A DNA stretch of 64,000 nt. Origin: Telmatactis stephensoni. Taxonomy: Eukaryota > Cnidaria > Anthozoa > Actiniaria > Isophelliidae. The position numbers were made by a program, and so were the translations under genes. This document shows, one piece after another, positions 48,700 to 60,529 of this stretch. The notes beneath the pieces were generated by a model that made no database searches, was not told where the DNA came from, and saw only the letters and a list, made by a program, of their open reading frames with translations. The stretch lies in the NCBI GenBank assembly GCA_029948255.1, contig JALIZF010001728.1, forward strand, positions 248,001-312,000, given 5' to 3'. Numbering within the stretch: position 1 is the first letter of the stretch; every line of letters begins with the position of its first letter.

Positions 48700-51060
48700 T
48701 TAATTCTTATAGTTATAATTTAATAAATTTTTTACAAGATTGAGCTTAAGTTTGTCATTTAGTTGTCCATAAATCAAGGTGCACAAAACCAGTTCTTGAT
48801 GTTCAAGTTTGTAATTACATCGTAAGTTGAAAGTGTACTGTTTCATAGCAGTAGCAATCTGGTAGCTAGAGGTGTTTGTATCTGAGTAGTATAGGTAACA
48901 GGGAAGAGCATAGCTAAAACAAGGAAAGCAGGTAAAGATCTTTTTTGACCAATTTAGATTTAAAAAGTACAGAAAACTTATTTTGTACAATCGTGCCTCA
49001 TCTTCCAAAATACTGCCAAAAACATTATTTTTAAAATAATTCTGCAGCAATGATATCCTCAAAAGAAATCATTTTATAGGCGGCAATGCAGTTTTTGTTG
49101 CCGCAAGCTTTTTAAATACAAAGAGTCGGAAAGATTACAAAAGTATAAAAGAGTTAAATGGTTTTCATATTTCGCTTTTGAATTGTTAGTTTTAAAGCTT
49201 TGTTCAGTATTGTATCGTTTACTTATGCATACTACAGTAAGTACGTAATACCACTGGCATCTAGGATTTGTGGTCATTGATACTGTTAAATGACCGCGGC
49301 AAATGATCTCTCTGTAGCTTGTGAAGTTCTGCCTCTTCATCGCTAGCCAAGGAGAAAAGCTATCAGGAATTACATTTCTTTCTGTAATAAAATGCCCTGA
49401 CGTAATGCTGCTTCCTTTGAAAAAACCGGCAACCGCGCAGAACCGAACGTGTAAATCTACAACAATCCACAAACAGGTCTACAGTTCAGACAATGAAAAC
49501 GCAACGGTTATTTGTAAAGCCTCGGCGAAGGGATATCCTTATCAAGATTGCAAGAGAGGTTGAAATATTTCGGCATCTGCAATTTGAAGTTTATAGGAAG
49601 CTTAGCGCAGTTCCGTACGTCAGTTTGTTATGTCATGTTTATGGCGTAGGCGTACGTCATCAACGCCTATTGCCAGTTGATGAAAACAAATGATATACCG
49701 CTTATTATAGCACACAATGTCAGTATGTTACGAAAAATAGAAATTCTTAGAGTTCTTGTGAATCTTAGATTGAACCATCTTGATATTCACTGAGCAAAGG
49801 TCTTGGTAACACCTGCTGGAAGATGATGACATGCTTCAATGGTGAAAATTTGCTTGTGTTTGTCGGTACATTGGGTTCTCTTCTCGTCGGAACCATTATT
49901 TGCCAAATAAAAGAAACAGTGGGAAATTTTTTGGTTCTGGACTTATAATTGATTCGTGTTTGCTCAGATTAATCACAGGTTCTATGTTTTATTGACTGAC
50001 ATCTATTATTCCTCTATTTAAAATGTCTTTGTTGGTTCGTTTGGTTGATTTGCGACGGTAAGTTAGGTGACAGAGTTGCTCCATCAATAAAGTGTTTCGG
50101 TAAAATGAAAGCACAATCAATAAATCGTCTCTTTTTTGCACGTGAGAGGACAATAGCGCATAACCAAACATAGATCAGCGAGTGAATTCTTTGACGATGT
50201 CCAATAAAGATATGAAAGGCTCATTGCAAAAAACAACATACCCTAATTGTGGCAGTTGCGTGCAGGAAGAAGGAATGGGCAAATTACAAACCAACCAAAT
50301 AACTCTTCGACCTCTTGAGAATGATCTAATCTTTTGGGTTATCAGATTTTCTAAACATCCGTTTTACTCGAAGTTTTATAGAATTGTCATCCCGGATTCG
50401 AAGTAATTATCTATAGAAGATTTTTATTGACATATTGTTCGTGTAGACCAATTACCGACTCGGTTTAATCGATGCGTAAAGTCGTACAGGACAGTGGGCG
50501 CGACCGATGGAATTTCAACTGTGGTTTACTTACAAGACATGGAATACACCAGCACGTCGCCTTGAAATCGACTCGGCCGTGATTTTTGGCCGAAAACCTA
50601 AGCCCTTGAGAGCCACCTTGTCTGAGCCCTGGGCCCCAATCCTCATCATCGACCGTTTCCCTAATGCTAAGAGGAACGATTTCACGTTTTAAATTTAATT
50701 AAGGCGTGAAAAGCGCAAATTGACACCTCCAAAAGGTCAACCCCGCCACGGCGGGTGATAAAGATATTGATAACCATCTTAATTACATTTACAGTCAATT
50801 GTTTTACTCGTCTTAGACACACCTCTAATGGTTTCCATTGGGCTAGCCCCTGCATACTAATAGCTTCACATAGCTGTATTAGAGCGCGAAAAACTATTGA
50901 CTGGCAGAAATTCCGTCATCTTTAGCTGGTGGCTCCACACTTTTTGGCCGGCCTCGGATTGGGTTATGTAGTACATTTCCGCTAACACTTCCTTGTCGAT
51001 TGTGTTGGCCGATTTGTCACTCCTCGTAGCATGCTGCGCGCGTCGCGGGGAGAGTGGGAG
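48700..51060. other. Intergenic, upstream of FGF-like gene 3
   Basis: Several weak open frames on both strands (for example 50182-50406 plus and 50866-51096 minus) show nothing recognisable. Nearest the gene, GC content rises (about 50920-51060), consistent with a promoter-proximal region. Confidence 0.3.
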
Positions 51061-51072
51061 CGCGATAAAAGG
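51061..51072 (+). promoter_or_regulatory. TATA-like element of FGF-like gene 3
   Basis: CGCGATAAAAGGACAC about 50 nt upstream of the ATG at 51118. It shares the AAAAGGAC core with the TATA box of FGF-like gene 1 (TATATAAAAGGACG). Confidence 0.4.
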
Positions 51073-51117
51073 ACACGAAATTAGCTTGGAACGCATTTGT
51101 ATTCAATAGCTCTCGCC

Positions 51118-54100
51118 ATGACGGTCGCATGGATACTGATGATCACTGTACTCAGGTGCTTGTTCTCACAGTCTTAATCATCTTAGATCGTTCTATTAAG
51201 ATATTATGACTATTATAGGAGATTACTTTGTCTTCCTGAGAGCCGCTAACAGTTTTTTCTCACTTTCGAATGTTAGTATATTGAGTCGTCATTACACTAA
51301 CAGTTTATCAATCTCTGTTTTCTCATCAAACAGCGTCTTGGTGCAAGACTCCTTAGCAAGGAAAAAAAGTGAACAACAGGTAATATTATGTGAATCTTTT
51401 ATCTTAGTATAACTTTGTAGAATTTCCTAAGCCGGGAATTATTTATATGCTGAATTTGCATTGAATCTCACGGACACGAGTCATAAAATCATCATTTTTC
51501 TTTTAGTTATTAGAGAGGCAAAAAGTCTTCGACCCAATTTTTAAAGCAGGCAAGAAGAAAAGTGACACAAAGAGCCTACCATTTCAAAGAGTTACTCAAC
51601 TTTATTCAAGAAATAGTAGAGAACACATTCGAATCTTACCGAATCGCAAGGTAGATGCTATGGGAAAAGATGGCAGTAAATATGGTAAGCATTTATAAAA
51701 CAACTACTATAAATCAATACCCTGCTCAGTCAACTAGTGGCTTATCGGATTTGATCTGTTCAAACCAAAGAGCCCTCTGTTTTTTCTTGACTGAAAGCGT
51801 GTTCGTAAAGCCAATGAGAAGATCATGATGACATTGTTCTGCATGTGTCTGAGGATGACCCTGACCGGTGCTGCTAATCGCATAACGAGTGTCCCATAAC
51901 AAATCTATTAACTTCTCTCACGAGGTTCTGGCCTTGGGAGAGGAATTTGACTGATCTTTTCGGCACAAAAGCGGTGGTCTTAAAACACGATTTCTGAATG
52001 AAAACAAAGAGTAAATGAAGCCAGTGCTATGGTAATCCACCGACTATTTGCTTCCATCGCATGTTTACAAATCAAGCTATTTTACTAGCTTATAAAAGCC
52101 TCTGTAATATTTCCGCTGGGAGAAGGTCATCGGTAGAAACATCATTTTACTTTATATAAAGCTAAAACCCTGGACAAAGATTGATACTCTTTCTATTTGA
52201 TAAAAGTTTTTTCAAGAAATTTCAAAGCGGCAAGTTTTTTTCTGACAGTTTCTTTTGTCCCACGCATTCCAGATGCCTTTTGAAAACACAGCTTTTCGTT
52301 GAGACCAATAATGATTTATTAAATCGTTTCTCGGTGAATCACAGTGTCGGGACTCAAGCCAGATTCGCGTGTTAACAAATCCCTAGATCATCGTAAAATA
52401 GAAAAACACTACAAATGTGAAGAAGAAATCAGGACTTAAAAATGTATTTGAAGGTCTAAGTATTTGGCTGTCACTGTCCGAATTGATTTCTTCTATGTTT
52501 ACAAACGGGTGAAGCAAATGAGATGCAGAAATTTGTTCCTTGGTCAAAAGTGCGATTGCCATTACTGTATTCAATAAACTCTTAACAAAACCAATAAGCA
52601 GTCTTAGTCAAAACGACCCTCAAGCCCTCAAGGACGACCTTAATTATATGGTTGGTTTTTGTGGATCATGTCGATAATAGATATCGCTTACTAATAATTT
52701 TGAGGAAAACAATAGAGTGACAACGACTTTGACATTAAGTGCTCAAGCAAAAGCAACATCTCCAAGTTTTATTCGAGTCCTCTATCGTTCGTGAAACGAA
52801 AACAATGCAAGAGGATAAATTAACGCTATCAAGCTTATAATGGTGTTAAAATGATTTGATTGTCTTAGTGAAGGATAAATTAATCAAAACAAATCGATTT
52901 TTTGTAGTCGGAACTGCTATTAGACACATCAAGAAAAGAATACCCGATCTAGGATTGATCAAATTTACACGTTCTAGAATGAAGTCTCTTGATCAAACGT
53001 TCGAAAAGCCTCTCAAGTGTTTCCGAATACTGTTTTCGATGACGTATCGTTTTCTCAATGTTGACCGTTCAAAATGTGCCATAATCTTAATAAAAGTTGA
53101 TTTGACAACCCTGTTTTAAAAGATTACTTTCATGTGATTACATATTCAAACAGAATTCCTTTTCATATCAAAATTCCCCGAGTTTGATAGTCATCGATGA
53201 GTTAGTTTGTGACTAAAGTAGTGACATTGGTCTCAACAATCAAACAGGGACACCCCAGTACGTTCTTAGCGTGTAGTGTTTTGAACGACCTCAAATCAAC
53301 CGTTACTAAGTTAACATTCCACAGTCTTTGTGATATTCTAATCCTTTAGCTGCATGCCTTGACGTGCGGCAATGAACACATCAAGTCTGTTTTATCCGGT
53401 TTTGGCGCGAAAAACTGAGATGCCGAAAAGAGTACTTATTTCGTCGGCAATAAAGTGCTGTTCCAACTTATTCCACAAAGCTGTCATTTTGTTTCCTGGT
53501 CAGATTATAATTTAAAAAGAAGGCATTATAATTTATGGGCAATGAAGTATATTTTACTATTCTTTAAAAGGTCTACTGTAGTCTATGCGTTCTTCATCTA
53601 CTTATTCGTGACATTCATATCTCCAACTAGTCTACAAAATACCACAAGCCAACCGAATACCAAGAAAACAAATTATGATGCAAACATAAGAAGTTCCGTC
53701 AGTCAGTTTACTTGTACAACAAAATATACGCCGGCACAAACACAAAACAGGAAGAGATCATTCTTGAGCATACGCTTTTGCTTGCGTCTCTAATGAAAGC
53801 AGGCTTAAAAGGTCACAAATGAAAATAAAAAAATATTTTGAGTTATACTGTATACAAGATTTTATTAGATCAGTATATCACTTTGACATACATTGAAAGA
53901 TTGAGTTGACATCATAGTCATAGTTCAAACAACGAATAAGTGGTATGAAGGCATATGTAATACAACTTTTGTAATGAAGAAAATAGTGGTTTGAGGTTAG
54001 TTTCGTGCCTTTGTTATCTAGACACTATACAAACTCTATTTGACTAGCAACAAAAGCAATAACTTTTGAAGCCGGAGGAAAGATTACGCAGCGTGTAATA

Positions 54101-57100
54101 GTGACGTAACCGTCAAAATAAAAAGCACTGTTTGAAATCGTGTTTTAGAAACAAATCTGCTGTTTGAATATACATTCCTTAATACAGCCCTAACCTACAA
54201 TCATCTTATAAAGATGTTGGACAATTTAGGGCTGGCCCTTTTTGCGCTATAAGAAATCACTCAGATCCTTTGCACACTTTATCCCAGCTACATAGACCCA
54301 ACCATATCTTCATCGTAGGGATGGAAATCTGTCCCATGTTGGTTTTATTTTCAGTTAATTTATTTATTTATCATTATTATTTTTTACACAGCAAAGCTTA
54401 TAATTGAGTCTGACAATTTTGGCAGAGTACGAATACGTGGAGCAGCTACAAACTACTACTTATGCATAGACAAGAGAAAACGGCTACGCGCGCGGGTAAG
54501 TAGATAAAAACTGCTTTAATATTCCATTTTATATTCTGAAAATATTGACTGCAGAAGTAAAAGTAGATGGTTAACGTGGAGGAAGGATGTGGGTCATCTA
54601 AGATTAAGGAATATCTTCATCTTCCAACAAATTTTAATATAAAACAAGAAAGATAACATGCCTCTCTCAGCTAGTGAGACTGAACAAACTCAGTCGGAGA
54701 TTGGAACGCTCAGTTTGATGCCTATCCTTGTTTTGTACAAATGTATTCGTTCTGTTGTTCCTTCTTTGGATCTTTTGAGTTATATCAAGACAACGTACTG
54801 TGGTTTTTACACCAAAAACCTTATTATATTATATATCATACGGAAATCCGTTCTTTTTGAAAATTTAATCTCAAATTTAGCTTTCTTGAATCATTTGTTA
54901 ATTAACAAATAAGTGTGTCTGAGACTCATCATGGCTAAGGGAAACTATATATACTGTATATATTGTTGTTCTGTTCAGTTTTGTTTGTCGCAACGGCTGA
55001 AACCAGCCCAGATGAGCTGCAGAGGGCCTTTCTTGCGTAAGATTAGAAAGCTTGACCACAAATGGTTCTTTGATAACTAGTGACCTCCCGAGGTGGATGT
55101 TCAAGAACAATGTCAACGTCAAATCAAAAAACGAGAACATCATAAAAGTATGTTAGCTTAAAAAAGAGGTTCTCCACAGTCTTGGCACTTTTATCGATAT
55201 CTAGGACATTAGGTCTTTGTCAAGTGGATAGCAGTTTTCAAACTGTCTCATCAAAGAAATAACATCTTCAAACACAGAATCTTCAGTTAGACAATTTCTT
55301 TGTGTTTTCTAGAGTTCGTTAATGGCTCGGTCTTACTAGCTAGGAGGTCCATAACTGAGACCTTAAAGTACGTATAAAAGTATAATCCGGAATCGGTCTC
55401 CCGCTCTCCAAGCCATGCATTGTCAAACCCCCCAAGTCCCACCCTTAACACGCATATCAAGAAGAATGTTTGTCGCAGGATCACTTTGTTTTAAAGATGG
55501 AATCATTTGGGGAATGACTCAATGATGTGATTGTGTTTTTCATGATTTTGGAGAGTTAACTCCAAGAATGATTCCTGTGCAGACGATAAAATATGTCTGC
55601 ATTCCTTTACCAAACAAAACATTATAAAGTTGTTTGTAGTAGGGTCATTGTTTGTCAAAAAATGGAATTTGTTAGATAATTAGTTACTATACAATCGTCT
55701 CGTTGTGAACAGCATACTATAGCTCGTTTGCTATTTCATACAGTGATACACTTTGATTAGAAGACTGAGTGTAAGGGTAACCAGGGTAACGCACTGATCA
55801 ACTGAATGTTGTGAGGTGTAAAAACCCGACGAATAGTGTACTTAGCTCCAAGCCGTAAGAAAAAAGGTCTCAAAACAAGGTGAAAATGTGTTTCAAAATA
55901 TTCAGATACCTATAATTACTGCAAAACATGTGCGTGAACATGTGTACATAGTTTTAATAATAGGAACTTTGTGAGTTCATATGCAAAGGTGTGTCGGACA
56001 AGATCATAACAAAACTGTATTATTTGGGAATATATCAGAAATTAATTTTTCTCTTGATCAGTAAAGTTTTTGTCTTTGCTAAAAAAGTCGTTAATCATGT
56101 AATCCTGGCTGATCTCAGAACATTAATAAGAATAAGTTTACTGTGTTTACTAAAAATAATGCTTTTACCAGTGCGTAGGAGTTTGACGTAGATAAAACTG
56201 GGTATTAACAAGAAATTAATGACATCTTTCCGTTAAGTCACTATATATCATTATAAATGAGCCACAACTCGTAGAACATATTTTACGGAAAGGGCAGTGA
56301 AGAATCCAGCACATTGCCTTTCTCATATTTGGTTGTATTTTAGCCTGACATTTTAACATATTTACCAGACTTACTGATATTTGTTCTGGGTGGAAAGAAA
56401 AAAAGAAAGGGTGAAAAAGTTGTTGAAATTAAGGCTCGTGTGAGAATGTACACGAGCCCGAGGGGGAAAGTTCAGTGCCAACCCCTTCAGAAACCTTCTC
56501 ATTAATCATATCTATGGAACGGATCACAGAATGCTTTTAAAATAAGTAAGATAGAGATCTCCACGTTATGGTAGGCTTGTGGCTGCTACACCCTGTCTGA
56601 ATGCCATAACGGCTAACACCAGTACAAACAAGATGGATTTCTGGTTCCAAACGAAGAGTAAAGCTATGCGAAACATTCACGTACTTTTCAACAAAGGATC
56701 ATAGTGTTCTCTATTGGGAGGTGCAAGTAATAGTGCTATCCATCGGAAAACTTTATCTTGTTTCTCAGAACTCTTGCACGCAGGAATAAATAATTTATTT
56801 GAAGGAGAGTGCATTTTTAACGTCACTCATGTGCTCTTGCAATACTTAGAGATAAATTTAGTAAATTTAGTGTTTTTAATACTTATTCGTACGTGAACGA
56901 TGTTGCAACTTTGAGCAAACAACTTGAAAAGTTCATGCGACATATCAACTACATTTAAATGAAACGGGTGATACATGTACACCAAATCAGTTCAAATATT
57001 TTATTTGTTAATCAAATGAAGGAAAATACCGACCGGAATATAATATAGAGTCTGATTAAGGGAGCAACATTAAAGAAACTCAATCGTAACTAAAGAATGC

Positions 57101-60100
57101 AGTTGTTCTAAATATCTTTTTCGGTTACCTAATTCGTAAAACAGTTATCTGGCCATCTGCTGGAAATTTAAACTGTTCTAAAAATATTTTCAATGTTTTG
57201 ACCTCCCCCCCCCCCCCCCCCCCCCCGCCTCCAAAAAAAAAGAAAAAAGAAAAAAAGAAAGAAAGACTTGTAAACAAACAAACAAACAAAACGAAAACAA
57301 AAACAAACAAACAAACAAACAAACAAACAAAAACAAGACAAAAAAAACTGGGCACTTTCTACAAGTAGTCTATAGAGGTGTTGCCATGATATCCACTTGC
57401 AACATTCTTTTTCAAATGGACTTGATATAGGTTACTTAACAAATAGATTCCATTTTTCCGTGCGTCTGTACTCTAATCGATGCACAGATGACGTGAAAAT
57501 GTGGTGAGAACAAAAAAGTACGCCATGAGACGAAGTCGAGTGGCGTGACTGTTGTCTTCTGTGCTGACGTCTTCTGTGCATCGATTAGAGTACAGACGCA
57601 CGGAAAAATGGAATCTATCTGTTTTATATAATATGAAACATTCCAACCAATCAGAGCGCGCGTAAGATTCAATGACGCCATCTATGTGTGTGTACTCTAA
57701 TCACACATGGTTGTTCGACCAATCAGAGCGCGCGTAATATGCCAATTATTATATAATGGTTGTTATAGGCCGGGATTACACCATATCTTCGTTGGCTACA
57801 AGCTTATTGAAGTAGTTAATGACACCATTACACTCAAATGACAGTTGCTTTTTTCAAAATCTCTTTGTGTTGCAGCTTAGAAGTCTGCGTTTGTTTTTCG
57901 CTAATCCCAATAACAAACACCTGTCAATGGGTGATTATTAACGCACTTGGAAGTGAGACATCTAATTCAGCGAGCTCCCTCTGAGGTAGACAGACTAGCT
58001 CTCCTTGTCAGGGAGGTGCTTGCCTTGTGATCAGTGATAGGCATCCGAGGCATCCGACTTAGAGTGCTGCACAGGAATGTTCGCTTCTTAAGAGTTGACT
58101 GTGCTGGTGTATGTGGGATTTGGGTTACTTTGCAAATATGAACTTGTGATGATTTTTGGTGCCGTAAGAAATGTTGACTGACGGAGCCAAATTCCAAATT
58201 TGTGTTTAAAATCGTAGAATTCATTCAGTCTATTTAGATTCTATTTCAACAAAGATTATCATTCTAATATCTATTTGTGACCAGAGAGGGAGGGGTGGAA
58301 GTCGGGGGAGGGGACGGATTCAGTTGCACACGAGCAACACCCTACGGCAATGACTCCGTTATTTATCATTACAATTTCAGTTCTCGTCCTTTTTTGTGAT
58401 ACTAAGTCCTAAGCTTACTGTAATGACTTCTACAATGGATTGGTTAGGCTGCAATAGTTAGATCAGACTGAATCTATAAAGTTTTGCTATCATTTCTTGC
58501 TAGCATTTACTATTCACTATACAGAAATAATCTCAGCCTGAATAAGTACTACAGTGAACAATGATAGTAAACGATAGTAACGGTTTTGAAAAAAGATGGT
58601 GATAAAGAGACAGGTTCCATTCATTCGCAGGTTATATTTATGCTGCTTTACATCTTCAAGAAGGAAGTCATTTCGACCAAAATCAACTTCAGTACTTCTA
58701 TTTGAATCCTGACTTTGTTTAGTTCGGCTTTTTTAAAGAAATGCAAAACGTCGGCAACTCGTGTCTAAAGTTAGCGTAACAGACCGCAATGTGCTAACGA
58801 CCGTAAATGATGTGTAAATTACTGGGATCAGTTAAGATTTGATATGACATGGAGTTTCCGTCATTCATTCACGTATTCTATTAGAAGAAGGAAACCTTTG
58901 TGGCCTTGTTGGTATTCGAAAAACTCGAATACACGTGCCAACTAGAGAATTTTCCAAGTATCTTTATCAGAAATGCACTTCAGCTCACTTATCAAGATAG
59001 ATTTTGCTTCCGTAAACAACTTCTTTGACAGTATTGCTGCTCTTTTTGAAGTTATTTGTATGTACCGCGGGATCAAGTAATTTTCTAATTCATTCAGTAC
59101 TCATAACGAGTTAGGCCTTTCAGTCGTCTCATGTAAACGATCTTCTTTTGAAGGCGGTCAGCTATGCGTCTTTTCTTTACTCTTCTCTATAGTTGTTTGC
59201 AAGGAGGAGCGCGGTGTGTATTCATTTACGTAACACAGCCTTAAACCGCCTTTATTATAGAAACAGAAGGAAAACTTTTGTTTTCCTAATTAATTGAACA
59301 CAAAAGCGCTTTACAATACATACACTAATTTAACTACAAAGGGTGCCGCTGCACAGCACGCTGGTCATTACGTAGCGATGGGGGACGAAATATTTGCTCA
59401 TGAACATAACAGGACGTACTTACGTTATTAAGGATATTTACTCCACGTGGCTATTTCCTGTCTTCTTAACGTAGTCATCGGTATTGTTTCATGTTGGTTT
59501 TAGATTTGATGAATTGTTTTGTCGGTACTAGTACCTTAGACAAAACATATAATTTGTTAAGCAACTACAACTGACCTCGTGCTGTTGAAACTAGCACAGC
59601 ATCACTGACAAAACTAGCACAGCATCACTGACAAAACTAGCACAGCATCACTGACAAAAACTTAACGTCCAGACAAGTCATTCAAACTCTTAAAATTTGT
59701 ACCTACAAACAAGCACGTGCATGATGAAGTTCTATAAATAAGGCTTGTCTAAAATGAATATACACACATAAAAATTCGGTTTTTATACCCTCTTCTCCAT
59801 ATTTCCAAACTAGTGCGAATACGCTTAGGTGTGTTTGTTATTGTTCCTGTGCGCATCTTTATAAAATCTTATCCCATGTTGTCGGAAAATACGTCGTGCC
59901 TTTCCGTTTCAACTCGCTAAACCACTAAGACGAATAGATTTGGTACAAATCCTTACGTATTGTTAATAAATTAAATATCTTGTTGATTCATCAGGTCCGT
60001 GGTCGAAGAAAAGGACAGTTGCATATTTCAGGAACACTTCGCGAGAAATGCCTTCACGGAGTTCACATCCGTTAAGCAGAACAGTTTGTACATTGCGTTT

Positions 60101-60529
60101 AACCGCCGCGGTAAACAACGAGCCTGCAACAAGACAAGGAGTGGCATGAAAGCCGTGCAATTTATAGAAAGACCTCTGAGACTTCTGCGCTTGTATCGAG
60201 GAAGAAAGAACAGGAAAAATAAAAGACATGGCAAAATGGAACTTGATGCTATACATTCACAACATGCAGTGTGTATCACGGTGAAAAGCTGGAAGGAGTG
60301 GAGGAAATTTCTAAAATGGAGAAAACAAAAGAGACAAGCAAAAAGAAAGCACATGAAAAAGATTTTTACACGGTCCAACCGCAGGAATCCCACAGTAACT
60401 AAAAAGGTAGCTAAAAAGTCTTCCCGGAAGTCCCACACAACTGTACCCACATCCTTACCAAGCCCATCTACGATGACTCGAAAACTCTCCCCTACTAAGC
60501 CTACCAATCACATAACTACGCAGAAATAG
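51118..60529 (+). CDS. FGF-like gene 3 (close paralogue of gene 2), one-base frame conflict at last junction
   Basis: Exons: 51118-51155 (signal peptide MTVAWILMITVL), 51334-51379 (46 nt), 51507-51684, 54392-54495 and about 59995-60529 (stop). Phases 2, 0 and 1 join in frame. The core includes VTQLYSRNSREHIRILPNR, KLIIESDNFGRVRIRG, YYLCI, SCIFQEHFARNAFTEF, LYIAFNRRGKQRA and MKAVQFIERP, each matching gene 2. The tail is first Lys/Arg-rich and then Ser/Thr/Pro-rich. Problem: exon 4 ends phase 0 at GCGCGG/GTAAGT, and the good acceptor TTCATCAG/GTCCGT would put the last exon one base out of frame with SCIFQEHF. Reading from that acceptor gives VRGRRK and then shifts; from 59996 the core frame is open to the stop. 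The cause could be a one-base assembly error, a real frameshift, or an unusual acceptor (an AG at 60012-60013 would restore the frame but shorten the loop). Secreted receptor ligand by family. Confidence 0.87.
57206..57336. repeat. Poly-C, A-rich and (CAAA)n low-complexity tract
   Basis: About 20 consecutive C, then GAAA-type and AAAC-type runs, all within the last intron of FGF-like gene 3. The minus-strand frame here is an artefact. Confidence 0.9.
57444..57618. mobile_element. Hairpin MITE with ~50-bp arms
   Basis: TAGATTCCATTTTTCCGTGC at 57444 and onwards through ATCGATGCACAGATGACGT is mirrored at 57568-57618 with one mismatch seen. The following 130 bp holds two copies of ACCAATCAGAGCGCGCGTAA (about 57648 and 57719), so the element may be part of a larger one ending near 57770. 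Confidence 0.8.
59590..59658. repeat. Three tandem 23-bp units
   Basis: ACTAGCACAGCATCACTGAC plus AAA, three identical copies, about 340 bp upstream of the last exon of FGF-like gene 3. Confidence 0.95.

Noticed and set aside
49074..49472. Possible FGF last exon on the minus strand (FITERN... WLAMKRQ)
   Set aside because: The spacing between the Glu and the Trp-containing strand is too short for the FGF trefoil and the Cys is missing.
57125..57355. Phe/Val/Cys-Leu-rich minus frame with poly-Gly
   Set aside because: Low-complexity poly-C and CAAA tract.
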